This document shows positions 56,099 through 64,000 of a DNA stretch of 64,000 bases, one piece after another. Under the pieces are notes generated by a model. It searched no databases, was not told the origin of the DNA, and worked only from the letters and a program-made list of their open reading frames with translations. A program made the position numbers and the translations under genes. Source of the DNA: Francisella philomiragia subsp. philomiragia ATCC 25015 (GTDB taxonomy: Bacteria; Pseudomonadota; Gammaproteobacteria; Francisellales; Francisellaceae); contig NZ_DS999311.1 in NCBI RefSeq assembly GCF_000156715.1, forward strand, positions 409,471-473,470, read 5' to 3'. The stretch's first letter is position 1; each line of letters starts with the position of its first letter.

Positions 56099-57124
56099 TT
56101 AACATATTCTTGGTAATTGCTCACCACTTAACCAATCCACACGTCTTTTGCCACCAAAAGTGGTTTTCATAAAGACTTGAGATTGCTCGCTTTTTCTTAC
56201 GGTTGCTATCACTTGGGCATTTTCTCCTAATGGATGACCCCTTAAGCAGTCTAGAACCTTTTGAGTCTGACTAGGCTTACAAGCGATTAAAACTTTGCCT
56301 TCATTGGCGATATACAATGGATCTAGACCTAAAAGCTCACATGCTGATTGAACTTCTCTAGACACCGGAAGATTTGCTTCATCTATCTCGATAGCTACAT
56401 TGTATTGGTTAGCCCATTCATTTAGGGTTGCACCAACTCCGCCTCGAGTAGGATCACGCATTGTTTTTATTTGACATTTATTGTCATAAATTGAATCAAC
56501 TAAGTTGTCTAAAGATGTTGCATCGCTTAGAATTTGACATTCAAAATCAAGACCTGTTCGTTGTGACATTACAGCTACACCATGATCCCCAAGAGTGCCA
56601 TTGATGATAATCTCATCACCATCTTCAAGAGTATCTCTAGTGACAAAATCATCACGGATAACTCCAACTCCAGTTGTATTGATAAAGATGCCATCACCTT
56701 TACCTTTTTCGACAACCTTAGTATCTCCTGTTACGATTTGGACATTAGCTTTTTTGGCAGCTTCAGCCATAGAATCTAGGATTACTTTTAAATCTCTAAG
56801 AGGTAGACCCTCTTCCAAAATAAGTCCTACAGATATATATAAGGGTTTAGCGCCACCAACTACTAGATCATTAACTGTACCGTGAATTGCAAGACTGCCG
56901 ATATTGCCCCCCCTAAAGAAATATGGCGTGATAACATAACTATCTGTTGTCATGGCAATTTTGCCATTTATTTGTGGTAATACGGCTTGATCTTCTGCTT
57001 GAGCTAGATATTGACTATCAAAACTTTTTTTAATCATCTGCTCGATTAAATGATGCATAGCCTTACCACCAGCTCCCATTGCTAGATCGACTACACCGTT
57101 TTTGATATTTAATTTCACAGCCAT
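56099..57124 (-). CDS. hypE: Hydrogenase maturation protein HypE
   Basis: 341 aa from the ATG at 57124 (SD CGGAG), which gives the family start VDLAMGAGGKAMHHLI. PurM/AIR-synthase-like ATPase: TDSYVITPYFFRGGNIG, GDTKVVEKGKG, RDPTRGGVGATLNE. The C-terminus PRIC ends in Cys341, the residue carbamoylated by HypF and dehydrated to thiocyanate, the source of the CN ligands. It begins 1 nt after hypD. Confidence 0.95.
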   Translation of the reverse strand: MAVKLNIKNGVVDLAMGAGGKAMHHLIEQMIKKSFDSQYLAQAEDQAVLPQINGKIAMTTDSYVITPYFFRGGNIGSLAIHGTVNDLVVGGAKPLYISVGLILEEGLPLRDLKVILDSMAEAAKKANVQIVTGDTKVVEKGKGDGIFINTTGVGVIRDDFVTRDTLEDGDEIIINGTLGDHGVAVMSQRTGLDFECQILSDATSLDNLVDSIYDNKCQIKTMRDPTRGGVGATLNEWANQYNVAIEIDEANLPVSREVQSACELLGLDPLYIANEGKVLIACKPSQTQKVLDCLRGHPLGENAQVIATVRKSEQSQVFMKTTFGGKRRVDWLSGEQLPRIC

Positions 57125-57125
57125 T

Positions 57126-58217
57126 TTAGTCTCCGTATTGATAGTGTGCAGCACAGGCACCTTCTGATGAAACCATACAAGCTCCCATAGGTTGCTCTGG
57201 AGTACATACAACACCAAATAATTTACAATCTTTTGGCTCTTTAAGACCTCTTAGAATATCAGGGCAAGCACATTGCTTATGCTCTAGCCCTTGCACCTCG
57301 GGGATTTGATAGTATATTTCAGCATCAAATTTTGCGTACTCATCTTTTATCTCTAAAGCACTGTTTGGAATATATCCAAGTCCACGCCACTCAAAAGTAT
57401 CTCTGATAGTTAGATATTGAGTGATTAAATCTTGAGCAAGTTGATTACCATTTGGTACTACAGCTCTTGTATATTGATTTTCTACACCTATTTTGCCAGC
57501 GTTAATCATCTTGATAACCATTAGTATAGATTGCAGTACATCCAAAGGCTCGAAACCTGCTACAACCATTGGTTTTTCGTATTCTTTTGTGACTTTATCG
57601 TAAGCATTACTACCAATGATAACACTGACATGAGATGGGCCTAAAAAGCCATCAATCTTAACATCCTCAGATAAGATTGCTTGCATAGCTACTGGTGTAA
57701 GTACATGGTTACAAAATATTAGAAAATTATCTAATTTCTTAGCTATCGCGAGTTGTATAGCAACAGCAGTTGGGGGAGTAGTTGTCTCAAACCCGATAGC
57801 AAAGAATATAATCTTTTTATTAGGATTTTCTTCAGCAAGTTTCAAAGCATCTTCTACTGAGTAAATCATCCGTACATCAGCACCGCGTGCTTTGGCTTTG
57901 ATTAGACTATCTTGATGAGATCCTGGTACGCGAATCATATCTGCATAGCTACAGAATATTACATCTTTTTGTGATGCCAAAAATATTGCCTGATCGACTC
58001 TCTTGATTGGTAGTACACAAACTGGACAGCCTGGACCATGTATCATTTTGACATTTTCTGGCAAAAGACTAGGTATCCCATAACGATGTAGTGCATGTGT
58101 ATGCCCACCACAAAATTCCATTAGGTTATATTGTCTATTAGGGTCAACTTCTTTAGCGATTTGTTGTAAAAGACTTTTTGCAACTTTCGGGGCCCTAAAT
58201 TCTTGTATGTAATCCAT
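57126..58217 (-). CDS. hypD: Hydrogenase maturation protein HypD
   Basis: 363 aa. Conserved Cys motifs: MEFCGGHTHALHRYGI (Cys in CGGHTH), MIHGPGCPVCVLP, and C-terminal CACPDILRG plus CxxF/GACMVSSEGACAAHY for its [4Fe-4S] cluster. With HypC it forms the scaffold on which the Fe(CN)2CO group is assembled. It lies between hypC (13 bp) and hypE (1 bp). Confidence 0.95.
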   Translation of the reverse strand: MDYIQEFRAPKVAKSLLQQIAKEVDPNRQYNLMEFCGGHTHALHRYGIPSLLPENVKMIHGPGCPVCVLPIKRVDQAIFLASQKDVIFCSYADMIRVPGSHQDSLIKAKARGADVRMIYSVEDALKLAEENPNKKIIFFAIGFETTTPPTAVAIQLAIAKKLDNFLIFCNHVLTPVAMQAILSEDVKIDGFLGPSHVSVIIGSNAYDKVTKEYEKPMVVAGFEPLDVLQSILMVIKMINAGKIGVENQYTRAVVPNGNQLAQDLITQYLTIRDTFEWRGLGYIPNSALEIKDEYAKFDAEIYYQIPEVQGLEHKQCACPDILRGLKEPKDCKLFGVVCTPEQPMGACMVSSEGACAAHYQYGD

Positions 58218-58230
58218 TACATTACCCCTT

Positions 58231-58446
58231 TTATATTATACTTTTTAGATCCTCTAGAGTCTGATGAGCCATTTCTTTATCTAGTTTACTTAATGCAAAA
58301 CCAACATGGATTATGACAAAATCACCTATAAGAACTTCATCTCTTAGTAGTGCTAGAGAGATATTTTTTTTTACACCGCCAACATTAACAATTGCTTGAT
58401 TATCTTCTTTGATTTCTACAATTTCTGCGGGTATTGCTAAGCACAT
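58231..58446 (-). CDS. hypC: Hydrogenase maturation chaperone HypC
   Basis: 71 aa. It starts MCLAIPAEIVEI; Cys2 is the invariant iron-ligand Cys. The start at 58446 follows AAGGTGAG inside the hypF tail and is 1 nt after hypF ends; the longer frame from within hypF is ruled out because Cys2 must be N-terminal. OB-like fold with VNVGGVKKNISLALL and GDFVIIHVGFAL. It delivers Fe to the large subunit with HypD. Confidence 0.95.
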   Translation of the reverse strand: MCLAIPAEIVEIKEDNQAIVNVGGVKKNISLALLRDEVLIGDFVIIHVGFALSKLDKEMAHQTLEDLKSII

Positions 58447-58447
58447 T

Positions 58448-60703
58448 TTACTCACCTTTTTTATATTTTTTGGCACCAAGCCAAGCTTGTCCAAGGCTTA
58501 CACCACCATCATTTAGAGGAACTTTCTCTGATATATAAATATTGAAATCCATTTCTTTAAGTTGACGGTAAGTCTCTGTTAGTAGTAGCTTATTTTGGAA
58601 ACAACCGCCACTTAGTATTATATTCTTAATATTTCGAAGTTGGGCTGAGTTACTAATCCACTGCGCTAGAGCATAAGCCAAAGTACTGTGCCATAAGTTA
58701 CTAGCAACACTTATATTATCGCATTTTATTATGCTTTTTAGTAGTTTTTTTAAATTTAAATTAGTTTTAAATGATACCGATTTGGTATCATATTGACTGT
58801 TTGAAATATCAGCTAAAGACTCTAATTCTATAGCGGCTTGAGCCTCGTAAGTGTTGATATGGCAAATATTTAATAAGCTAGAAACAGCATCAAAGAGTCT
58901 ACCCATACTAGTAGTTTTACCTTTAGGTAAAGAGTCATTTTGTAAAAGCTTGATTAGACTTTCAGCTTGCGGAAACTCTTTGAGATGATTTGGTATCTCA
59001 AGATCGTATTTATGGCATACTGCAAGAGCCATTCGCCAAGGCTCTTTTGCTACTTTGTCACCGCCTATATATTCGATAGGATCTAGCTCACCAATGCGGT
59101 TAAATTCTAAATTATCAATATCACAATGATAAAGTTCGCCACCTCTAGCTATACCATCTTCTCCTAAACCAAAACCGTCTAGTACCAAACCTATAGCATG
59201 ACCTTGTAAATTATGCTCAGCAATTACAGCTGCTAGGTGGGCTTGATGATGTTGAATCTGATAAATTGGTAGATCAAACTTTTGCGCAAAATGCGTAGTA
59301 TAAATATCAGGATGTAAATCACAAGCAATACCATCAAATTTAAGCCCAAACATCTTTTGGAAATGCTCTAGAGACTGCTCAAAAAACTCTATATTAGCTT
59401 GGCTATCCATATCTCCTATATGTTGCGATACAAAGGCTTGATTATCTTTGATAAAACAAAAAGTATTCTTTAAAAATGTACCAGTCGCTAGTATATTTGG
59501 TAGGGTTTCTGATAGTTGGATTGATTGCGGTACAAGTCCTCGAGATCTTCTAATAGGTAGATTTTTATCTATCACAGTATGAAAAACACTATCATCACTT
59601 TTTATCGCAATATCACGATTATCTGTAACTATAAGATCAGCTATATCTTTGAGCTTTTCGTGAGCTTCATCATTATTAGCAATGATGCTTTCACCAGAGA
59701 TATTTGCACTAGTAACTATCAAAGCTAAATCATGGGTTTCATTAAGCCAGCTAGAGCCAGTAGGTTGATTTAATAGATGATAAAAAAGGATATAATCAGA
59801 GCCAGTTGTTGGTAACATAAAACCAAGCTGATTTATGCGTGGTGCAATAGATGAGCTGATAGTACTAGTAGAATGTCTTTCAACTAAAACGATAGGTCTG
59901 ATAGTCGTGTTTAGAAGCTCGTCTTGCTGTGTAGTAACTGTTGCGAAATGCTCTTGTATGCTTTGAGTGTTTAGAGCCATTAAAGCAAATGGTTTATTTG
60001 GGCGATGTTTTCTTCTACGCAGTTTTTCGACCGCCTCGGTATTTGTAGCATCTACGACTAACTTAAAACCATTTTGACTTTTAATTACGATAATTTTACC
60101 AGCCCTGATAGCCTGAGATATTTCTGCAAAAGAGTGTGATAATTTTGGTCCACATTTAGAGCATGCAACAGTTTGAGCGTGATAATGTCTGTCTAATGGG
60201 TTTGTGTAGCTATTGTAACAGCCATCACAGAGTGGAAAATCTTTATATGTAGTTTTATCTCTATCATAAGGTAGGTTTTGTATCGTACTAAAACGCGGAC
60301 CACAATGAGTACAGCTAGTATATGGATATAGATAGTAACGACTTTGTGGGTTAAAAATATCATCTAAACATAGGTCACAAATAGCTGTGTCAGCAGGAAT
60401 TTTAGTTGCAGAGCTACCCTGTTGAGTTTCTAGAATGCTGAAATCTGTAAATTCACTTTCAGTTTGATAAATAGTTTTTTGGATAGTTTCTATACTAGCT
60501 AGAGGAGGCAGTTTTGCCTGCATATCATTTATGAAACTATCTACGGTAGATTCATCACATTGCAGAATTATCTCAACACCATTAGGAGTATTTTGCACCG
60601 AGCCGCACAAATCTAAATCTTTTGCAAGGCAATAGATAAAAGGGCGGAATCCAACCCCTTGGACTATACCATTGACGAGAATTTTTGTTAAGATCTTTTG
60701 CAT
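58448..60703 (-). CDS. hypF: Carbamoyltransferase HypF
   Basis: 751 aa, full length. N-terminal acylphosphatase-like domain (GIVQGVGFRPF, 13-23); four-Cys-pair zinc region (CDLC...CTHCGPRF...CDGC...CSKCGPKL, about 109-190); YrdC-like domain (about 200-385, KSQNGFKLVVDATN, KHRPNKPFALM); Kae1/TobZ-like C-terminal domain (IQHHQAHLAAVIAEH, GLVLDGFGLGEDG, LSGGCFQN). It makes carbamoyl-adenylate from carbamoyl phosphate and loads HypE. The carbamoyl phosphate is made by the CarAB encoded in the same window. Confidence 0.96.
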   Translation of the reverse strand: MQKILTKILVNGIVQGVGFRPFIYCLAKDLDLCGSVQNTPNGVEIILQCDESTVDSFINDMQAKLPPLASIETIQKTIYQTESEFTDFSILETQQGSSATKIPADTAICDLCLDDIFNPQSRYYLYPYTSCTHCGPRFSTIQNLPYDRDKTTYKDFPLCDGCYNSYTNPLDRHYHAQTVACSKCGPKLSHSFAEISQAIRAGKIIVIKSQNGFKLVVDATNTEAVEKLRRRKHRPNKPFALMALNTQSIQEHFATVTTQQDELLNTTIRPIVLVERHSTSTISSSIAPRINQLGFMLPTTGSDYILFYHLLNQPTGSSWLNETHDLALIVTSANISGESIIANNDEAHEKLKDIADLIVTDNRDIAIKSDDSVFHTVIDKNLPIRRSRGLVPQSIQLSETLPNILATGTFLKNTFCFIKDNQAFVSQHIGDMDSQANIEFFEQSLEHFQKMFGLKFDGIACDLHPDIYTTHFAQKFDLPIYQIQHHQAHLAAVIAEHNLQGHAIGLVLDGFGLGEDGIARGGELYHCDIDNLEFNRIGELDPIEYIGGDKVAKEPWRMALAVCHKYDLEIPNHLKEFPQAESLIKLLQNDSLPKGKTTSMGRLFDAVSSLLNICHINTYEAQAAIELESLADISNSQYDTKSVSFKTNLNLKKLLKSIIKCDNISVASNLWHSTLAYALAQWISNSAQLRNIKNIILSGGCFQNKLLLTETYRQLKEMDFNIYISEKVPLNDGGVSLGQAWLGAKKYKKGE

Positions 60704-60745
60704 TTTTTCCTTTTATATCACCAGCTATATTTTTAAAAATTTGTT

Positions 60746-60817
60746 GTAGTGACGGCACAGTGTGCTGTCTTATTATAGTTATGGCAAACAGCTGACAGAT
60801 CAATGATCTGTCACTAC
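60746..60817. repeat. 72-bp inverted-repeat-bounded palindromic element
   Basis: The ends GTAGTGAC (60746-60753) and GTCACTAC (60810-60817) are perfect inverted repeats. Inside are two hairpins, GCACA-G-TGTGC (60755-60765) and GACAGATCA-A-TGATCTGTC (60794-60812). A related half-element is at 50938-50965. The structure suggests a small REP/MITE-like unit in the hypF-bcp spacer. Confidence 0.55.
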
Positions 60818-60847
60818 ATAAAAATTGTTAGTCATACCTTTTAAAAC

Positions 60848-60892
60848 TACCCCGTCAGTCTTCGACTGCCACCCCTTCGTACCAAAGGGGAA
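60848..60892. repeat. Composite hairpin repeat, copy C
   Basis: TACCCCGTC followed by hairpin CAGTC-TTC-GACTG and then CCCCTT-7 nt-AAGGGG-AAT. It is the clearest match to copy A (931-977): the outer text is conserved while the inner stem has changed sequence but kept pairing. It lies just after bcp (stop at 60899). Confidence 0.65.
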
Positions 60893-60898
60893 TGAAAA

Positions 60899-61378
60899 TT
60901 ATGAATTTTTATAATTCTCAATATACTCTAATACAACTTCGTGGTGATCTTTAGTTTTAAACTTATTAAAGACATGATTGATCTTGCCGTCTTTGTCTAT
61001 AAAGAAGCTAATTCTATGGATGCCATCATATACTTTACCCATAAACTTCTTCTCGCCCCAGACACCAAATTGTTCAGCGACTTTGTGATCTTCATCACTT
61101 AGAAGTTGTATTGTTAGGTTATCTCTTTCTTCAAATTTCTTGAGGCGTTTTGGCGCATCTGGACTGATACCAAGAACTACAGTGTCAAGCTTAGCTAGTT
61201 TGTCACTAATACTGCTTAGACCGATAGATTGAGTAGTACAACCTGGAGTCATTGCTTTTGGATAGAAGTAAATTAAGACATTCTTTTTACCTTTAAAGTC
61301 GCTTAATGATACTTCTTCGTTATTTTGATTTTCTAATTTAAAGTTTGGAGCTAATTGTCCTTGTTCTAGTGTTTTCAT
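60899..61378 (-). CDS. bcp: Thioredoxin-dependent peroxiredoxin, Bcp/PrxQ type
   Basis: 159 aa AhpC/TSA-fold peroxidase: FYPKAMTPGCTTQSIGL with peroxidatic Cys47. The resolving Cys found five residues later in E. coli Bcp is replaced (I52), so it appears to be a 1-Cys variant. It reduces H2O2 and organic peroxides. It sits inside the hyp cluster between hypF and an unknown gene, where it might protect O2-sensitive maturation; that link is inferred from position only. Confidence 0.92.
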   Translation of the reverse strand: MKTLEQGQLAPNFKLENQNNEEVSLSDFKGKKNVLIYFYPKAMTPGCTTQSIGLSSISDKLAKLDTVVLGISPDAPKRLKKFEERDNLTIQLLSDEDHKVAEQFGVWGEKKFMGKVYDGIHRISFFIDKDGKINHVFNKFKTKDHHEVVLEYIENYKNS

Positions 61379-61402
61379 TGTTTTCTTGCCTTGTATCGTA
61401 TT

Positions 61403-62245
61403 CTATTTTTTTGATAAAAATTTTGTGAAAATTTTCCAGTCATTCTCAGATATAAATAAAGAATCTTTAATACGACCGTTTTTATCGTACGTGTCTTTTA
61501 TTGTTTTATAGTTTTTGATTGCAATAACTTTTGCATTCTCATATTGATGGCCTACAACACCAGAATTGCAATCATGGTTTCTATAACATAATTTAACAAG
61601 TAATCCCAATTTGTAGTAATTGTTTAAAGTAGATTTTAAATCTTCTATTCTACCTTCTTTTTTTTGTTTAGTTATTAAAGCTCTAAACCGTTTTCTTTCT
61701 TCACGAAATACTGCTGGCGATGGATCTTTAGCGATCCTTAATAATGAGAAAGTCTCATTTTCTTTCAAATTATTATTTTGCCTTTCTGCTTTTGACAGTA
61801 CTGAGTTTAAGTAGTCTGGCAGTTTGTTTTTTTGACTTAATTCTTTAAGAATGTTTATACCTCGAGGAAGATCTCTTACTAATTTTTCATCTATCAATAT
61901 TCTCCCTAGTTCAGCGAAAGAGTTAATGTTGTCCGGGGAAGATTTTTCTAGAAATTCTATACTTTTCTCTAAAAAAAATTTTCTGTTATTCCCCCTTATA
62001 TACCAAGCAGAATAGTTTCTGTAAGCAATAGCAAGGTTATAATATAAATCTATATCTTCAATATCTTTTATTTTACTCTCAATAGATTCGATTTCATTAA
62101 TCATCTTATACTTATTACTATCGTTAATATTGCTTGCATATTCACTGTATGAGTTACTAATGTTTTGAAGCCTTTTAATATATTTTTGTATATCATGTGA
62201 ATGCATTTTATTAGTTAAGAATAATGATTTAAAAAATTTTAACAT
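61403..62245 (-). CDS. Hypothetical TPR-like helical protein
   Basis: 280 aa, soluble, almost entirely helical and Lys/Asn/Glu-rich. YYNLAIAYRNYSAWYIRGNNRKFFLEKSIEFLEKS resembles a tetratricopeptide-type pair around residues 67-101, and a second helical array follows. No enzyme motif. It lies between hypB (49 bp) and bcp (25 bp) on the same strand, but I do not know it as a hydrogenase gene; it is more AT-rich in wording than the hyp genes and may be an insertion. Confidence 0.65.
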   Translation of the reverse strand: MLKFFKSLFLTNKMHSHDIQKYIKRLQNISNSYSEYASNINDSNKYKMINEIESIESKIKDIEDIDLYYNLAIAYRNYSAWYIRGNNRKFFLEKSIEFLEKSSPDNINSFAELGRILIDEKLVRDLPRGINILKELSQKNKLPDYLNSVLSKAERQNNNLKENETFSLLRIAKDPSPAVFREERKRFRALITKQKKEGRIEDLKSTLNNYYKLGLLVKLCYRNHDCNSGVVGHQYENAKVIAIKNYKTIKDTYDKNGRIKDSLFISENDWKIFTKFLSKK

Positions 62246-62293
62246 TATTTTAAAACCTTATTTTTTTATGAAATTGTTAGAGATACATTTATC

Positions 62294-63004
62294 CTATTTC
62301 TTCAATCCTCTCAACCAATCCAACCAGCTATCAAAACCAGCACCAGTTTTTACAGATAGCTCAAATATTTTCACATCTGAACGAATTTTTTTAATATTAG
62401 CGATACATTCTTGGATATCAAAATCTACATAAGGAGATAGATCAATCTTATTGATAACAACTACATCAGCATAATAAAACATATCAGGATATTTAAGTGG
62501 TTTATCAGCTCCTTCAGTCGTTGAGATAACAGCTACACGATGCTTCTCACCAAGATCAAACATTGCTGGACATATTAAGTTACCAACATTCTCAATCATC
62601 ACAAAACCATCTTTGATTTCACCTAAGTGTTCAAAAGCATGACCAACCATGTGAGCATCTAGATGGCAAGCTTTACCAGTATTTATCTGATAAGCTTTTG
62701 CACCTGCTTTACGGATTCTCTCAGCATCTAGATCTGTGTGTTGATCGCCCTCAACAACTACGATAGGGTGACTACCACCAAGCTCTTTGATAGTTCTCTC
62801 AAGTAGAGATGTCTTACCAGAACCAGGACTTGATACAAAGTTTAGGGCAATATTATTATCCTTAGCTAATACATCCCTATTTTGCTCGGCATATTGATCA
62901 TTTGCTTCTAAGATTGCTTTTTCTAACTTTACAGCGTCGCCTTCATGACCATGATGATGGTGATGATGATTGCTATCTGTTCCACATCCGCAAGTTGTAC
63001 ACAT
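62294..63004 (-). CDS. hypB: Hydrogenase nickel-incorporation GTPase HypB
   Basis: 236 aa SIMIBI GTPase. The N-terminal high-affinity nickel site CTTCGCG is followed by a natural run of six His (residues 13-18) and GHEGD. P-loop SSPGSGKTSLL (about 57-67), VVEGDQHTDLDAERI, the low-affinity metal site CHLDAHMVGHAF, and base-specificity NKIDL. It delivers nickel with HypA. SD AAGGAG is upstream and hypA precedes by 10 bp. Confidence 0.96.
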   Translation of the reverse strand: MCTTCGCGTDSNHHHHHHGHEGDAVKLEKAILEANDQYAEQNRDVLAKDNNIALNFVSSPGSGKTSLLERTIKELGGSHPIVVVEGDQHTDLDAERIRKAGAKAYQINTGKACHLDAHMVGHAFEHLGEIKDGFVMIENVGNLICPAMFDLGEKHRVAVISTTEGADKPLKYPDMFYYADVVVINKIDLSPYVDFDIQECIANIKKIRSDVKIFELSVKTGAGFDSWLDWLRGLKK

Positions 63005-63014
63005 AATTTACTCC

Positions 63015-63353
63015 TTAATTAAAAACTATAGATTCTACGAGCATATCTTTACCTTTGAGAATATCTTTCTCAAAACTACCACAGTTTGGGCATTGCTCAT
63101 ATAATCTGGTTAATTCAAATTCATGTTCACAAGCTTTGCATTTTGCTATAGCTTGCTCATGTATTATTTCTAGCCTTGCTTGTTCTAAGACACTATCTTT
63201 TGCAGCTACTGGGAACCAAAACTCAAAAGATTCAATATCCACACCAGCTAAATTACCGATTTTGACAACCACTTTAGATACTTTTTTAGAGTTATTTTCA
63301 GCTGCTTTCTTAGCGATACTTATGACACTTTGACACAATGAAAACTCGTGCAT
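63015..63353 (-). CDS. hypA: Hydrogenase nickel metallochaperone HypA
   Basis: 112 aa. N-terminal MHEFSL provides the nickel-binding Met1-His2-Glu3. The zinc ribbon CKACEHEFELTRLYEQCPNC (about 73-92) is canonical. It is the first gene of the 13-kb minus-strand hydrogenase cluster. It partners with HypB to load nickel into the apo large subunit after the iron group is in place. Confidence 0.95.
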   Translation of the reverse strand: MHEFSLCQSVISIAKKAAENNSKKVSKVVVKIGNLAGVDIESFEFWFPVAAKDSVLEQARLEIIHEQAIAKCKACEHEFELTRLYEQCPNCGSFEKDILKGKDMLVESIVFN

Positions 63354-63387
63354 AAGGACGAATCCAAAACTACGTGACTATACTTAT

Positions 63388-63396
63388 ATTATACCA
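63388..63396 (-). promoter_or_regulatory. Candidate extended -10 promoter for the hydrogenase cluster
   Basis: On the minus strand TGGTATAAT (plus 63388-63396) is an extended -10 box about 35-43 nt upstream of the hypA ATG. The -35 region is poor, as is common for extended -10 promoters. No binding palindrome for a known regulator is obvious. Confidence 0.45.
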
Positions 63397-63489
63397 AAAT
63401 ATAAGCTGTAAGTATCTGCTGACCTAAGGATGATTAATTTTTGTTGAATTATAAATTATACTGTTTTAGTATAGTTTCGATGCCTTGAG

Positions 63490-64000
63490 CTAAACTTTTG
63501 CAGTAGCTCTTCTTTGGATTAAAGAGTTTATAATCATAGCTATAAGAGTGATTATCGCACCAGCTGTTAGTATATATGCCGGAGCTAAATTATTATTTGA
63601 GAATTTGATAGTGCTGATTACAAGCATAGGTGTCAGACCACCAAAGACAGCAAATCCTAGATTATATGCAAAACCTATGCCAGTATAGCGAACATCTTGC
63701 TTAAACAAATCAATCAACATCGCAGGTATATTGCCCCAACAAAGAGCTACCAAAATAGCACTAAGAACTATAGCAATAAAATAGAAATTTTGATGTGATG
63801 TGTATGTAGTATAAATGACAAAGCTAAAAGCACAGGTAGCCAATATACTAATTAACAAAATCAAATTTCTACTAACTTTATCAGCAAATAGACCAACAGC
63901 TACACAAAGGATAGAAATAATAATCACACCAAGACTATTAATCCATGTGAAGTTATCTAAGTGAAGATTTAGAATAGTACTAAAATATGCCGGTAGTAAC
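63490..64000 (-). CDS. MFS transporter (MHS-like), 5'-truncated by window edge
   Basis: The minus-strand frame is open to the last base of the window, so the N-terminal part is missing. A GTG at 63927 is internal, not a true start. About 170 C-terminal residues are visible with five to six TM helices: LLPAYFSTILN, GLFADKVSRNLILL (MFS loop 8-9 motif), NIPAMLIDLFKQDVRYTG and FAYNLGFAVFGGLTPM. The last two are characteristic of the metabolite:H+ symporter family (ProP-like). Substrate unknown. Confidence 0.85.
   Translation of the reverse strand, partial: LLPAYFSTILNLHLDNFTWINSLGVIIISILCVAVGLFADKVSRNLILLISILATCAFSFVIYTTYTSHQNFYFIAIVLSAILVALCWGNIPAMLIDLFKQDVRYTGIGFAYNLGFAVFGGLTPMLVISTIKFSNNNLAPAYILTAGAIITLIAMIINSLIQRRATAKV

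Noticed and set aside
54971-56885. Plus-strand frames across hydB/hypE
   Set aside because: They run through conserved catalytic sequence of hydB and hypE in the antisense direction.

Overview
The window reads as a chromosomal segment of a Francisella species. It is AT-rich, has the dnaA-dnaN origin region in the middle, and encodes an SsrA tag ending NFTAVAKAA. The gene neighbourhoods (pyrC, carA-carB-pyrB, a split trp operon, pepN, ettA) fit the Francisella layout as I remember it. No insertion sequence (no ISFtu-type element) and no CRISPR array is visible, which suits an environmental or novicida/philomiragia-like lineage better than a typical F. tularensis. The species cannot be fixed from this window alone. 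Relative to the usual dnaA-first convention the window is reverse-complemented.

Layout. 1-11.3 kb: a truncated alpha/beta hydrolase, pyrimidine genes (pyrC on the minus strand; carA, carB, pyrB on the plus strand), thiopurine-type methyltransferase and an exported histidine acid phosphatase. 11.4-22.2 kb: a HAAAP-type amino-acid transporter followed by an accessory-looking stretch rich in exported proteins. It holds two secreted paralogues behind near-identical duplicated upstream regions, a large exported protein with two catalytically degenerate GH18 domains and three chitin-binding-like repeats, a convergent two-component pair, a secreted protein with the His-Asp-Gln-Cys layout of Ulp1/ChlaDub-type (clan CE) cysteine proteases, tmRNA, and two tiny exported ORFs. 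22.3-31 kb: an EamA transporter, small unknowns, an APC permease, dnaN, dnaA, oriC with DnaA boxes, rng, tRNA-Thr and tRNA-Asp.

31-41 kb: trpR-trpE-trpG-trpD with a TrpR-operator-like palindrome, then an amide-hydrolase pseudogene broken by one stop codon, exported msrA and a GyrI-like gene, then fused trpCF and pepN. trpB and trpA are absent here. 41-50 kb: a restriction-nuclease-like (DUF6602-type) protein, a ribokinase/sugar-porter pair, a metallo-beta-lactamase-fold hydrolase translationally coupled to sulfide:quinone oxidoreductase, an MFS transporter, ettA and small unknowns.

50.4-63.4 kb is the most striking block, all on the minus strand: hypA-hypB-(unknown)-bcp-hypF-hypC-hypD-hypE-hydB-hydG-hydD-hydA-nickel transporter-hydrogenase maturation protease. 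This is a complete group-3b-type (sulfhydrogenase-like, HydBGDA) cytoplasmic [NiFe]-hydrogenase with nickel uptake, cofactor assembly, maturation and structural subunits. HypA/HypB insert nickel, HypC-F make and deliver Fe(CN)2CO, the protease trims the large subunit, and the four-subunit enzyme should couple H2 (or polysulfide) to NAD(P)H. A truncated MFS transporter closes the window. Dispersed hairpin-bearing intergenic repeats occur in several spacers, including the one just upstream of pyrB.
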